Both the position numbers and the translations under genes were made by a program. This document shows positions 6,825 to 14,400 of a DNA stretch of 18,079 nucleotides, piece after piece. Position 1 is the stretch's first letter; the number at the start of each line of letters is the position of its first letter. Where the stretch lies: the NCBI GenBank assembly GCA_002478225.1, contig DLMV01000018.1:2350-20428 (forward strand). Direction: 5' to 3'. Source of the stretch: Deltaproteobacteria bacterium UBA7527. Its GTDB lineage: Bacteria; Desulfobacterota; Syntrophorhabdia; Syntrophorhabdales; Syntrophorhabdaceae. A model generated the notes under the pieces. The model saw only the letters and a list, made by a program, of their open reading frames with translations. It was not told the DNA's origin and searched no databases.

Positions 6825-8220
6825 TCTCCCCGTATCTCATTTCCCGCATCAGGAGGAGCATGACGAGATAGAGAACAAAAGAAGCGACCAGCGCGACCGG
6901 TACGGTGCATGATAGCTTTATGAGCACCATTATAGTGAGCGCCATAGCGGCTCCTGCGGCAAAAACCCTTCCAAAAGTAACCCATTGTTCTTTTCTCCAT
7001 ACACCATCTTTCAGCGCCCTTAATTGAACCCATATCACCAAGCAAAGGGAGAATGTTCGCGCAAGCGCTATGCCCTTGGCTCCCCATAAGGGTATGAGTA
7101 TAAACGACGAGACAATAAGCACGATCAGCCCGATAAGCATCGCCCTTACCGCCGTATTCTGCTTATCCATGGCAATAAGGGAGGCGCTATTAATCTCATT
7201 TATAAAAAAGGGAATAATGCTGAGCGACAGAAGACCAAGCGCAGGAATGCTTGGCATATATGCTGTGCCAAAAAGAAGGAGTATCCATGTCTTCCTGAAA
7301 AGACCAGCTATTACCACACAGGGTACCGCAATGATCAGCGCGGCGTGCATGATCCTTGTGTAGACATTGGAAAATTCTTTGGCTGAGCGAGCCCATGCCC
7401 TTGATAGCGACGGCAAAGCAACCCAAGTGAGACTCGCAGCGATCATCCCGACGAGGTACACGATCTTTTCTGCTGCCGAATAGTATCCGGCATCGACATC
7501 GCCGCGCATCATCCCCAACAACACAAGATTAAGAAAGGTAAAGGCGGAGGAGAGCATTGAGAAGACGGCTAAAGACGCACTCCTCTTCACGATGTTCCGT
7601 GCGTATTGCCGACTGAAGGAAACGATTCTGATTCCATAATCGCTTCGTAATACAAGAACAGCCACTGCCACGCAGATGAGAGTTACGATCAGTCTCCATA
7701 CCACAAAGGTTGTAAGGCCATACCCGGCAAAGAGGACCGCCAGCCCCGTGACGCACCACATGAGGGCAAGGAACATCCTGAGCATGGATTCCCTGCTGAT
7801 TTTCTGAGATGCACGATAAAAGGAGCAAAGGAATAGCACATACTCAAGTGCTGCCATGGCAAAGTAGATGATGAAAATGACAAAAAGACGCCCTTCCCCA
7901 AAAGGACCTAAAAGGGCAACACCGAACGGCACTACCGCCATGAGGAGCGTGAATGCCCACATGAGAAAAGAGATGTGCGTGAAAAAACTGTTTGCCTGCT
8001 CAGGGGATCGTGCCAGCTCATGGACCGTGAACCTCTGAAATCCAAAGGAAGGGACCATGATACAGAGAACACCGAGACTATAGGCAAATGAAAGGAGGCC
8101 GTAGGATTCGACACCGAGGATCCGTGCTACCATTATGGACACGATAAAGCTAAGGCCCTGCGTCGCAACCTCTGTGGAGAACAAAAGCACCGTGTTTGTG
8201 CTGATCCTCTGTTCGTTCAT
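6802..8220 (-). CDS. Wzx-type polysaccharide flippase
   Basis: A 472-residue polytopic inner-membrane protein of the oligosaccharide flippase (MOP/Polysacc_synt) superfamily. It should move the undecaprenyl-pyrophosphate-linked repeat unit from the cytoplasmic to the periplasmic face. The N-terminal signature is typical: NTVLLFSTEVATQGLSF followed by MVARILGVESYGLLSFAYSL. About 12 to 14 hydrophobic segments alternate with short charged loops along its whole length. The frame extends upstream to 8325 inside the sugar transferase gene, but the family match begins at the ATG 8218-8220. That ATG shares the 4 bases ATGA (8217-8220) with the stop of the upstream sugar transferase, so translation is very likely coupled. 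Both are driven by the promoter at 9673-9701. The 3' end overlaps the convergent GT2 gene by 23 bp. Confidence 0.93.
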   Translation of the reverse strand: MNEQRISTNTVLLFSTEVATQGLSFIVSIMVARILGVESYGLLSFAYSLGVLCIMVPSFGFQRFTVHELARSPEQANSFFTHISFLMWAFTLLMAVVPFGVALLGPFGEGRLFVIFIIYFAMAALEYVLFLCSFYRASQKISRESMLRMFLALMWCVTGLAVLFAGYGLTTFVVWRLIVTLICVAVAVLVLRSDYGIRIVSFSRQYARNIVKRSASLAVFSMLSSAFTFLNLVLLGMMRGDVDAGYYSAAEKIVYLVGMIAASLTWVALPSLSRAWARSAKEFSNVYTRIMHAALIIAVPCVVIAGLFRKTWILLLFGTAYMPSIPALGLLSLSIIPFFINEINSASLIAMDKQNTAVRAMLIGLIVLIVSSFILIPLWGAKGIALARTFSLCLVIWVQLRALKDGVWRKEQWVTFGRVFAAGAAMALTIMVLIKLSCTVPVALVASFVLYLVMLLLMREMRYGEITGIFSR

Positions 8221-9656
8221 GCCTCTTGTGTCCTTCGCAGGATCGCAGGAATGGTCTTTGCGAGTATCTCCATATCGAGCAGCAGCGACCATCGGTCGAT
8301 ATACTCGATATCGAGCTTCATCCATGTGTCGAAACTAAGGGCATGCCGGCCGCTCACCTGCCATAATCCCGTGATCCCGGGACGCACGCTGAAACGCCGG
8401 CGCTGCCAATCCTTGTCAAATCCCTCGTAATCCCTCATGGGCAGGGGTCGCGGTCCCACCATACTCATATCGCCCTTCAGCACGTTCATGAGCTGCGGCA
8501 GTTCATCGATCGCGAACTCCCTGAGGATCCCTCCCAGAGGTGTTGCCCTCGGGTCATGTCTGATCTTGAATGCCGGCCCGTCTGTCTCATTGAGCTCCGC
8601 CACATCGGGCAATCTTTCTTCGGCATCGGGGATCATTGTCCTGAACTTGTATATAGGGAATCTCCGCTTGTGGAGTCCTACCCGTTCCTGAATAAAGAAG
8701 ACAGGTCCTTGCGAGGTAAGTTTTATGGCGACCGCAGTCACGACCATGATGGGGAATGCGATAATAAGCAATAGGGATGCGATCACAATATCCAGGACGC
8801 GCTTGACGAATGCATCCCATCCCTCGATGCCCTTTCTATCCAGGATGATCGTTTCCGTACCGTATAGTTCATCAGCGCTGCCTTTTGCTAATCTCCGGCC
8901 GAGGGGATCGGCAGCTATCCTGACCGCAATGCCGTGCCTTTCACATAATGAGATAACCTCGAGGATATTCTCATAGGAACGCCCTGGAGCAAGGCAGATA
9001 ACGACCTCGTCAACGACCGCACGGCGTAGAAAAGAAGGCAGTTCGCTGAGATCTGCTACGATATGAATGCCCTCAATGAACGGGGGTCTCTCTGTTTCGT
9101 GAGCTTCACTCACATAACCTATGATCCTGTACCCCGTCCCTGCCGTGTTTGCGATCTTCTGTGCGTATTCGTGTGCCTCTTTGCCGGTACCTATGATAAG
9201 CTGACAACAGGCCCCGATGGCCTGAGTTCCCGCCCATCGTGCCGCCCGATGCAGTATCCCTCTGCACGCAACAGTAAGGGCGGCGCAGGACACCCAGAAG
9301 GTGAGGATGAAAAAGGGCGTCACGAGTTTGATCCTGAATAGTATGCCCGCCAGGGCGACAAGGAGCGTACCGAGAGAGACCGCCTTGATGATGCTCCCCA
9401 TTGCAGCGCGCAGACGTATCACATACTTCGGACGATAGAGGCCGAAGGACGAGAGAACGACATGCCAGACAGAAAGGAGGCAGAGGAATATGATGAAGTT
9501 CTGGACCTTGATCCGCATGGAGAGGAACTGACCGAAGGTGACCGTTCCGATGCCGAAGGAGACCGCATAGGCTGCAAGAAAAAAACAGATGACCATGATG
9601 CAGAGGTCACATATCTTTACAGCGCTTATAAAGGTGCGGTATTGAGACTGGGCCAT
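8217..9656 (-). CDS. Undecaprenyl-phosphate sugar-1-phosphate transferase (WbaP/WcaJ-like)
   Basis: This 479-residue polyprenyl glycosylphosphotransferase starts glycan assembly by moving a hexose-1-phosphate from a UDP-sugar to undecaprenyl phosphate. Four hydrophobic segments occupy about residues 1-135. A Rossmann-like domain follows, with IIGTGKEAHEYAQKI and YRIIGYVSEAHE. A further hydrophobic segment precedes the catalytic bacterial sugar transferase domain (about 282-479). That domain shows PVFFIQERVGLHKRRFPIYK, the FRTM motif, the acidic dyad D384-E385 in IDELPQLMNVLKGDMSMVG, GPRP (401-404) and RPGITGLWQVSGR. Length and order match full WbaP/WcaJ/EpsL-like proteins. The sugar cannot be told from sequence. 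A strong promoter lies only 16 bases upstream of the ATG, so the leader is very short and no Shine-Dalgarno is evident. It is the first gene of a coupled pair with the flippase. Confidence 0.95.
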   Translation of the reverse strand: MAQSQYRTFISAVKICDLCIMVICFFLAAYAVSFGIGTVTFGQFLSMRIKVQNFIIFLCLLSVWHVVLSSFGLYRPKYVIRLRAAMGSIIKAVSLGTLLVALAGILFRIKLVTPFFILTFWVSCAALTVACRGILHRAARWAGTQAIGACCQLIIGTGKEAHEYAQKIANTAGTGYRIIGYVSEAHETERPPFIEGIHIVADLSELPSFLRRAVVDEVVICLAPGRSYENILEVISLCERHGIAVRIAADPLGRRLAKGSADELYGTETIILDRKGIEGWDAFVKRVLDIVIASLLLIIAFPIMVVTAVAIKLTSQGPVFFIQERVGLHKRRFPIYKFRTMIPDAEERLPDVAELNETDGPAFKIRHDPRATPLGGILREFAIDELPQLMNVLKGDMSMVGPRPLPMRDYEGFDKDWQRRRFSVRPGITGLWQVSGRHALSFDTWMKLDIEYIDRWSLLLDMEILAKTIPAILRRTQEA

Positions 9657-9672
9657 CGGGTATTATCAACCC

Positions 9673-9701
9673 ATAGTATCGTAAAGAGAGGGTATTGTCA
9701 A
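9673..9701 (-). promoter_or_regulatory. Promoter of the sugar transferase-flippase pair
   Basis: On the minus strand a perfect -35 TTGACA (9696-9701) is followed after exactly 17 bp by TACTAT (9673-9678, four of six bases matching TATAAT). Transcription would begin near 9666, about 10 bases before the ATG at 9656, so the message is nearly leaderless. Confidence 0.6.
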
Positions 9702-9726
9702 TATAGTGGCGAGTAGCTAAAAACAT

Positions 9727-9905
9727 CCCGTAAGTCGTGAGGCGTAAATCGAAAGGGGAGAAAGGCAACAGAAAGGTTCCTGCGATTGGGATCATGCTTT
9801 TTATCGCTTGACCCCTCGACCCCTTGATTCCATGAACCCTTTTCTGTTATTATTCTCTTCTCACTTCTGTTCTTTAAGCACGCCTTACGCCTCACGACTT
9901 ACGGG
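9727..9905. repeat. Intergenic element with perfect 21-bp inverted ends
   Basis: The segment begins CCCGTAAGTCGTGAGG at 9727-9747 and ends with the exact 21-base reverse complement at 9885-9905. It fills most of the gap between ompH/skp and the sugar transferase promoter. The inner flanks share further loose similarity when one is reversed (AACAGAAAGGTTC at 9768-9780 against AACAGAAAAGGGTTC on the other strand), so it may be two head-to-head copies of a longer unit. A 9-base repeated string (CTTGACCCCTCGACCCCTTG near 9808) lies inside. It has no coding capacity that I would defend and no clear target-site duplication. It could be a MITE-like remnant, a structured 3' region of the ompH message, or a terminator. 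Confidence 0.7.
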
Positions 9906-9913
9906 TTCTATTC

Positions 9914-10429
9914 CTATTTTATCTGCTGTATTATCTTCCCGGTTATATCCACCGCATCCTGCGCATAGGCAACGCCTGCAGCGCTTCTCTCAAAGATCAC
10001 CGTGTAGCCTTCCTTCTCCGCTATGTTCTTGATGACCCCGCCGATCATGCCGAGTGCTTTCTGCGCGAGCTGCGCATCCAGCTTCCTGACCTCGACCTCG
10101 AAGTCCTCTCTGAGCCTTCTTATATCTCTCGCATCGTTTTCGAGCTTCTCTTGCAGCGCCCTGCGCTCGTTGACAGAAAGCTTTTCGCCCTCCTTCCTCA
10201 GCTTCTCCTCGGTGGCCCTCGCCGAATCCTCCCTGTCCTTGAGCGGTTTCCGCTTCGCCTCTACCTGCTTCATGAGGTCCTGACGGTACCCTTCGAATGT
10301 CTTTGATTCCCTCATGACCTTCTGGACCTCAAAGACGCCGATCTTCAGCGCCTGGGCGGAGACATGTGCAGCACAAAGAACAAGCAGGCAGAAGAAAACA
10401 GATGCGACGCATACAATTCCCTTTTTCAT
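9914..10429 (-). CDS. skp: OmpH/Skp family periplasmic chaperone
   Basis: A 171-residue secreted protein. Skp-family trimers hold unfolded outer-membrane proteins in the periplasm before BamA-dependent insertion. A Sec signal peptide is clear (MKK, hydrophobic core, then HVSA with likely cleavage after residue 25). The mature start LKIGVFEVQKVMRES is the usual family beginning (the family has 'IGvvD.qkvl.es'). A long charged helical section follows (about 55-125, RKPLKDREDSARATEEKLR and onward). It closes with the family-typical GYTVIFERSAAGVAYAQDAVDIT. The frame extends to 10477, but a perfect AGGAGG (10436-10441), 6 bases before the ATG at 10427-10429, fixes the start. It is not beside bamA or lpxD here; instead it follows hepT by 10 bases. 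Its ribosome site overlaps the hepT stop codon, so translation is probably coupled. Confidence 0.93.
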   Translation of the reverse strand: MKKGIVCVASVFFCLLVLCAAHVSAQALKIGVFEVQKVMRESKTFEGYRQDLMKQVEAKRKPLKDREDSARATEEKLRKEGEKLSVNERRALQEKLENDARDIRRLREDFEVEVRKLDAQLAQKALGMIGGVIKNIAEKEGYTVIFERSAAGVAYAQDAVDITGKIIQQIK

Positions 10430-10435
10430 CAATAT

Positions 10436-10441
10436 CCTCCT
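10436..10441 (-). promoter_or_regulatory. Ribosome binding site of ompH/skp overlapping the hepT stop
   Basis: AGGAGG on the minus strand is a perfect Shine-Dalgarno, 6 bases before the ompH/skp ATG. Two of its bases belong to the TAG stop codon of hepT (10440-10442). It decides the chaperone start and places its initiation in reach of ribosomes ending hepT. Confidence 0.85.
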
Positions 10442-10877
10442 ATGTGATTTTTGATTTCTCATATTTATACAGAGCATTGAGCAATTTCTTGAGAACGGTC
10501 TTGTTGGCTATATAAAATCTCGCCACTTCCCACCGAAAGTTAAGATACCTGTGGGCGAGTCTATTTCTTTGAATGGCCAGTTTAGCAAGAATATCAATTT
10601 CGGATTTCTTAAAATGGAAGTAGTCACCGACCTTCTTCATCACATCAGGATAGTTTTCAGCCATGATGTTGTTCTCTGTTAAAACAACGCCACTAACCTC
10701 TATAAAGGCGGTCAGGATATTTTCAATTGTCCTGTCAATGAGTTTCTGGAGCTTGCTGTTCTTTGCATACTCCTTCCATTTCGTTGATGCATATTCAGTA
10801 TCGAACTCGTCCATCTCTTTTGCAATAAAGGAAAGAGACTCTGTTATTCTTCCTTTTGCATAGACATGTTCAGGCAT
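10440..10877 (-). CDS. hepT: HepT-like ribonuclease toxin (DUF86)
   Basis: A 145-residue small helical HEPN protein of the HepT family, the toxin partner of MNT-type nucleotidyltransferases. The signature R-x4-H-x-Y is intact as R104, H109 and Y111 in RNRLAHRY. In characterised MntA-HepT pairs the Arg and His belong to the RNase site, and the Tyr is the residue that the partner modifies by adding AMP. Length is normal for the family. The ATG (10875-10877) lies within the end of mntA (8-base overlap) and has no independent ribosome site, so translation is coupled to the antitoxin. The next gene, ompH/skp, begins 10 bases after the stop. The local composition looks more AT-rich than the polysaccharide genes, which is compatible with acquisition as a mobile module; that last point is an impression by eye. 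Confidence 0.9.
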   Translation of the reverse strand: MPEHVYAKGRITESLSFIAKEMDEFDTEYASTKWKEYAKNSKLQKLIDRTIENILTAFIEVSGVVLTENNIMAENYPDVMKKVGDYFHFKKSEIDILAKLAIQRNRLAHRYLNFRWEVARFYIANKTVLKKLLNALYKYEKSKIT

Positions 10878-11313
10878 GATTCAGCTTCTCCAGCCGCCTC
10901 TCAACAATCTCGGATTGCCACTTTGTCCCAAAGATGCTGAAATCCTCCATCTGGTGCATTGCATTGAGCCTTGCGTCAACATATCGCGTAAAGCTCTCCA
11001 TAAATACAGGTATTCCGTGGACGATGGCATTGTAGTAAAGCATGGGTCTGTAGAATTCACCATCAAGATGCAGAACATTCGTTTCTATCTTTAAAATACT
11101 GGTAAGTTCAAAGGATATTGTGGTGATAATGTCAAAAATCTTATCCCTGTCCATTTCCTTGTTGAATATAATCGCAATGTCCACATCAGAACCGGTCTTT
11201 GGATAGCCTATAGCCCATGAGCCATAAAGAAAAGAAATATCAATAGAATAGACTTTTGCCTTCTGGTTAAAATATTCCTTAATGGCAGAAATTAATTGTC
11301 CTTTCTTATCCAT
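10870..11313 (-). CDS. mntA: MNT-type nucleotidyltransferase antitoxin
   Basis: A 147-residue minimal nucleotidyltransferase. The family core is visible: LYGSWAIG (G31-S32), then GSDVDIAIIF with the paired metal aspartates D43 and D45, and a later acidic strand VLHLDGEF (D84) that may supply the third carboxylate. In described MntA-HepT systems this enzyme adds AMP units to the HepT tyrosine and so disarms it. The frame is open up to 11397, but that extension would read through the terminator hairpin at 11355-11393, so I take the ATG at 11311-11313, where the family match begins. A perfect TATAAT lies 10 bases upstream, suggesting a nearly leaderless transcript. It overlaps hepT by 8 bases and probably heads the run mntA-hepT-ompH. 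Confidence 0.9.
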   Translation of the reverse strand: MDKKGQLISAIKEYFNQKAKVYSIDISFLYGSWAIGYPKTGSDVDIAIIFNKEMDRDKIFDIITTISFELTSILKIETNVLHLDGEFYRPMLYYNAIVHGIPVFMESFTRYVDARLNAMHQMEDFSIFGTKWQSEIVERRLEKLNHA

Positions 11314-11323
11314 CTCTTTTTCT

Positions 11324-11329
11324 ATTATA
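11324..11329 (-). promoter_or_regulatory. Candidate -10 box of the mntA-hepT-ompH run
   Basis: TATAAT on the minus strand lies 10 bases upstream of the mntA ATG. No good -35 is seen at 16 to 18 bp (ACTTCA at 17 bp is poor). It falls between the giant-gene terminator and mntA, which is where a promoter is needed. The message would be almost leaderless. Confidence 0.35.
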
Positions 11330-11354
11330 CTACTTTTGTTGACGTATGAAGTAT

Positions 11355-11393
11355 AAAAAAAGGGTGCTGGATGAGAAAAATCATCCAGCACCC
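11355..11393 (-). terminator. Intrinsic terminator of the giant repeat-protein gene
   Basis: A perfect 13-bp stem (11362-11374 with 11381-11393, GGGTGCTGGATGA and its complement) and a 6-base loop are followed, on the minus strand, by seven T residues (11355-11361). It lies about 38 bases after the stop of the giant gene and before mntA, so it should separate the two transcripts. Confidence 0.93.
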
Positions 11394-11400
11394 GCATTTT

Positions 11401-11428
11401 TCAGCTATCAGCTATGATCCATAGGCTG
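11401..11428. repeat. Heptamer repeats between the giant-gene stop and its terminator
   Basis: The plus strand reads TCAGCTA twice in tandem, then a diverged continuation. On the minus strand this gives TCATAGC-TGATAGC-TGA, the same heptamer family seen at 2195-2222. It occupies the short 3' untranslated stretch of the giant gene. Confidence 0.5.
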
Positions 11429-11430
11429 AG

Positions 11431-14400
11431 CTATTTCGCAACTCCTGCAGCAGTACCTGAGATCGTACCTGAGCCGGAGGTAGCACCCGTGCCCGCAGCA
11501 GCGCCCTTGAAGCTTGTCGAGCCGTTAAAACCGCCTGTGCCGCTCACACTGCTGAGCCATTTTCCGCTGTTATCCGGGTTCCATGCCTTGAAGGTGAAGC
11601 TTCCGCTCAATGGCCCGCCGCTGATCCCGATCGCGCTCCCCACCACCGGCGGTGCCGTATAGGTGCCGGTCACGCTCCCCGTTGCCCAGACCGTCGGCTT
11701 GCCGCCAGCGGTCTCCGCAAAGAACTTGACGTTGTTCATTGAAAGGGTGGAGAAGTTATTCCCGCTGCCTGTCAGTGTAACATTTCCTACCTCGACACAG
11801 GGGACATTCAATTTTTGAAGCTGCGTTCTTCCAACTGTGTTACTCGCCAGAGCGAGGAATGTATTCGTTTCAATTGATACTCCCATGACCCCGATCTGGA
11901 AGGCCAAAAGTGTCGGGTTGAATGTTCCTTTTGCCTCGCCAACAGAGATCCACGTGTAGGTCTGTGCCGGCTGTATGTCCGCTCCATAGCCTACCGTTGT
12001 GCCTTCGATCTTATTGCCTGACCATTTGGTGCCCGTCGCTGCATTGCCCATGATCCTCGTAGTGTCTATGAACTCAAGCATGGCGGTCCATGAATCGGTC
12101 GGCGTGATCCCGTAATACCTGCCGCCTATTGCTGACTGCCACACGCCCCAGCTTCCTTCCGCCGCATAGAAGGTTGTGCCTTCTCCTTGCCACACATAGG
12201 GACGGTCGGTGCCGCCCATTGCGTATCCGTTCAGCGTGAACGAGCTGTTGATGCCATTATCGTCATAAAAATCCCTTGTGTACAGATGGGAAGAGAAATC
12301 CCCGAGCGGAACGCTTACATCCATCAGCTTGACAGGATAGATAGTTCCTTGACCTGCCCACATCTCGATGCCGGAATAGACCGTACCCGTGAAAGCGCCT
12401 TTCAGTATGCCCGCAGGGGATGTTTCAGCGGGGTCGAGATAAATGGCGTATATCCTTCCCTCGATCGTTCCATCGATCTCCCTGCCGCCGATATATCCGT
12501 AATACGCGCCCTTCCCGTCGAGCGTCGTGTTGGTGTCGTTCTTTATATTATAGCTCTCAATGTTCGTGCCGAATATGGTGGGTCTCCCGTTCCAGTTGTC
12601 GTAATCACCAAGAAAATAGACGGTTGCCGGATTGCTTGCGGTCGCTGTCCAGAGATCCCCCACGCCTCCCATGATCGCGGAAATTGAGCCGCTATCGGAA
12701 AAATTGTACCACGTAGAGATATAGTTGGGCGCCGGCTCTCCTTTCGCTGCTGCAAGGGCGCTGAAGAAGGCGTCACTGAAGGAAGAGGGGTAATCCGTGC
12801 CTGTTGTGTAGCCGGAGAATGTGTTGGTCCCTTTTGCATAGGTATATTCATACCACGTGGGGGTGGGGAAAGGACCGACATCCGTTTCATACTTTCTCTG
12901 GGTTATCAGCGTCCTTGATGCGTCGCTGAAAAAGCTGATGTCCCCGTATTTGACCTCATTATCATAGTAGTAATGGTAATGGTTATAGGAGCCATCTGAG
13001 TAGCCGCCGGAATGCATCTCCGCAAAGCGCCTGTTCGATGCATCAAAATAGCTTGCGAAGGTAAAATACTGCGTTGTGTTCCACACGCCTCCCGAATTGC
13101 CCTGCCAGGAGTAAAGCGTATTGGGGATGACGGTTGAAGGCTGCGTATAGACGCCGAGGACGCCCACGTCGCTTATGGTGCCCATCTTCGTCATGGTCAT
13201 GAACTGACCTACGGTGCCTGTATTGCTGGCCTTCACCACGCCGCCGGTGAAAGTGCCGCTGAGCGTCGGGATGAGCATCATTCCAAGATCTGCCTGCCAG
13301 TTATTAGAAGCATCCTTGTACGCGCCGAATTGACCTTGTGCCCCGATCTGGGTGCTCCAGGTGTCCGGTATCGTAGTAGATGACACCCCAAAACCACCGA
13401 CCCATATTGTGGAACTGAAGATACCCCAGTCCTGCCCTTTAATAAAGCGGGCCGTCCCCGAGTTTTCCATGGTGCCAAACAAAGAGCCCGAATCACCGGT
13501 GAAGCGCCCCATGATCTGTGACGCAAAGGGTCCGCCGATAATGTTTTCGCTGAAGTTGCCTATGTTCACCCCTTCGGTGTTGCTTGCAAAATTGCTGTTC
13601 ATGACGGTTGCGACCAGCGTCCCTTCCGCATCCCACATGCCAATGTCTTTATAAAGGCTTCCCTTCAGCAGCTGCGAATGCCTCAGCACGCCTGCCGTCT
13701 GGTTGTCGGGTCCGACATAGAGGCCGCGCATGGCCATCTGGACGCCGCGTGCATCGTCTGCAATAAAGCCTCCCACGGTCAATCCATAAGCGCCATTGGC
13801 AGTTCCTCCATAAACGTGCGGGGTATAGAATGTGCCGAAGAGGAAGGGGGTAATGACGATCGTCGGTTTGGTGTAGTCAGAGGGACTAAACCGGCCGATG
13901 ACGGTAACCGGCGTGCCCCCGGTACTCCACGGGTAGCCGGTCATGCCGAGAATGGCATACAGATAATCCGAACCCCTCCTTTCCAGCACGTCCAAAAATC
14001 CTGGCCATTCTGAATACCACGTTGGCGTGAAAGAAGGGTCATCAGTGTGCATCCAAGGCGGGAGGTTTCTCACTTCATCTATGCTCGCAATGTCCCAGCC
14101 GGTCATCGATATCATTCCATATTGATCCCTCTTCCACATTGTGCCGTTGGGGAAATAGAGTTTGTCCGGATATGGACCCATGTCATCATCTACTTTTCCA
14201 AACCCTTTGCCGCTTGTTTGTATATATCTATATTCGTAGTTATAATAACTCTGCGCTTCCCCGTCGTATTGGGTAAAGTCAGCCTCGTAATATGTCCCGG
14301 GCAAAGCGCGCCAGAGCGAGGTCGGCGACGAGTCGGTTGTCGAGAATGTCAGACTGGTCGTAAGGGGTGTTGCCTGCCATTTTCCGACGCCAGCGGCCTG

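Noticed and set aside
8221..8325. 35-residue N-terminal extension of the flippase
   Set aside because: It lies inside the upstream sugar transferase gene; the ATGA overlap at 8217-8220 is a classic coupled start and the flippase motifs begin there.
9808..9832. A small gene or tRNA in the 9657-9913 gap
   Set aside because: No cloverleaf or defensible frame was found; the content is explained by a promoter plus the inverted-repeat element.
11314..11397. 28-residue N-terminal extension of the MntA frame
   Set aside because: It would be translated from the terminator hairpin (11355-11393) of the preceding gene, and the family match begins at the internal Met at 11313.
12187..12687. 166-codon plus-strand frame opposite the giant gene
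   Set aside because: Antisense frames are common opposite a Gly/Ser/Thr-rich coding sequence; it has no ribosome site and no recognisable motif.
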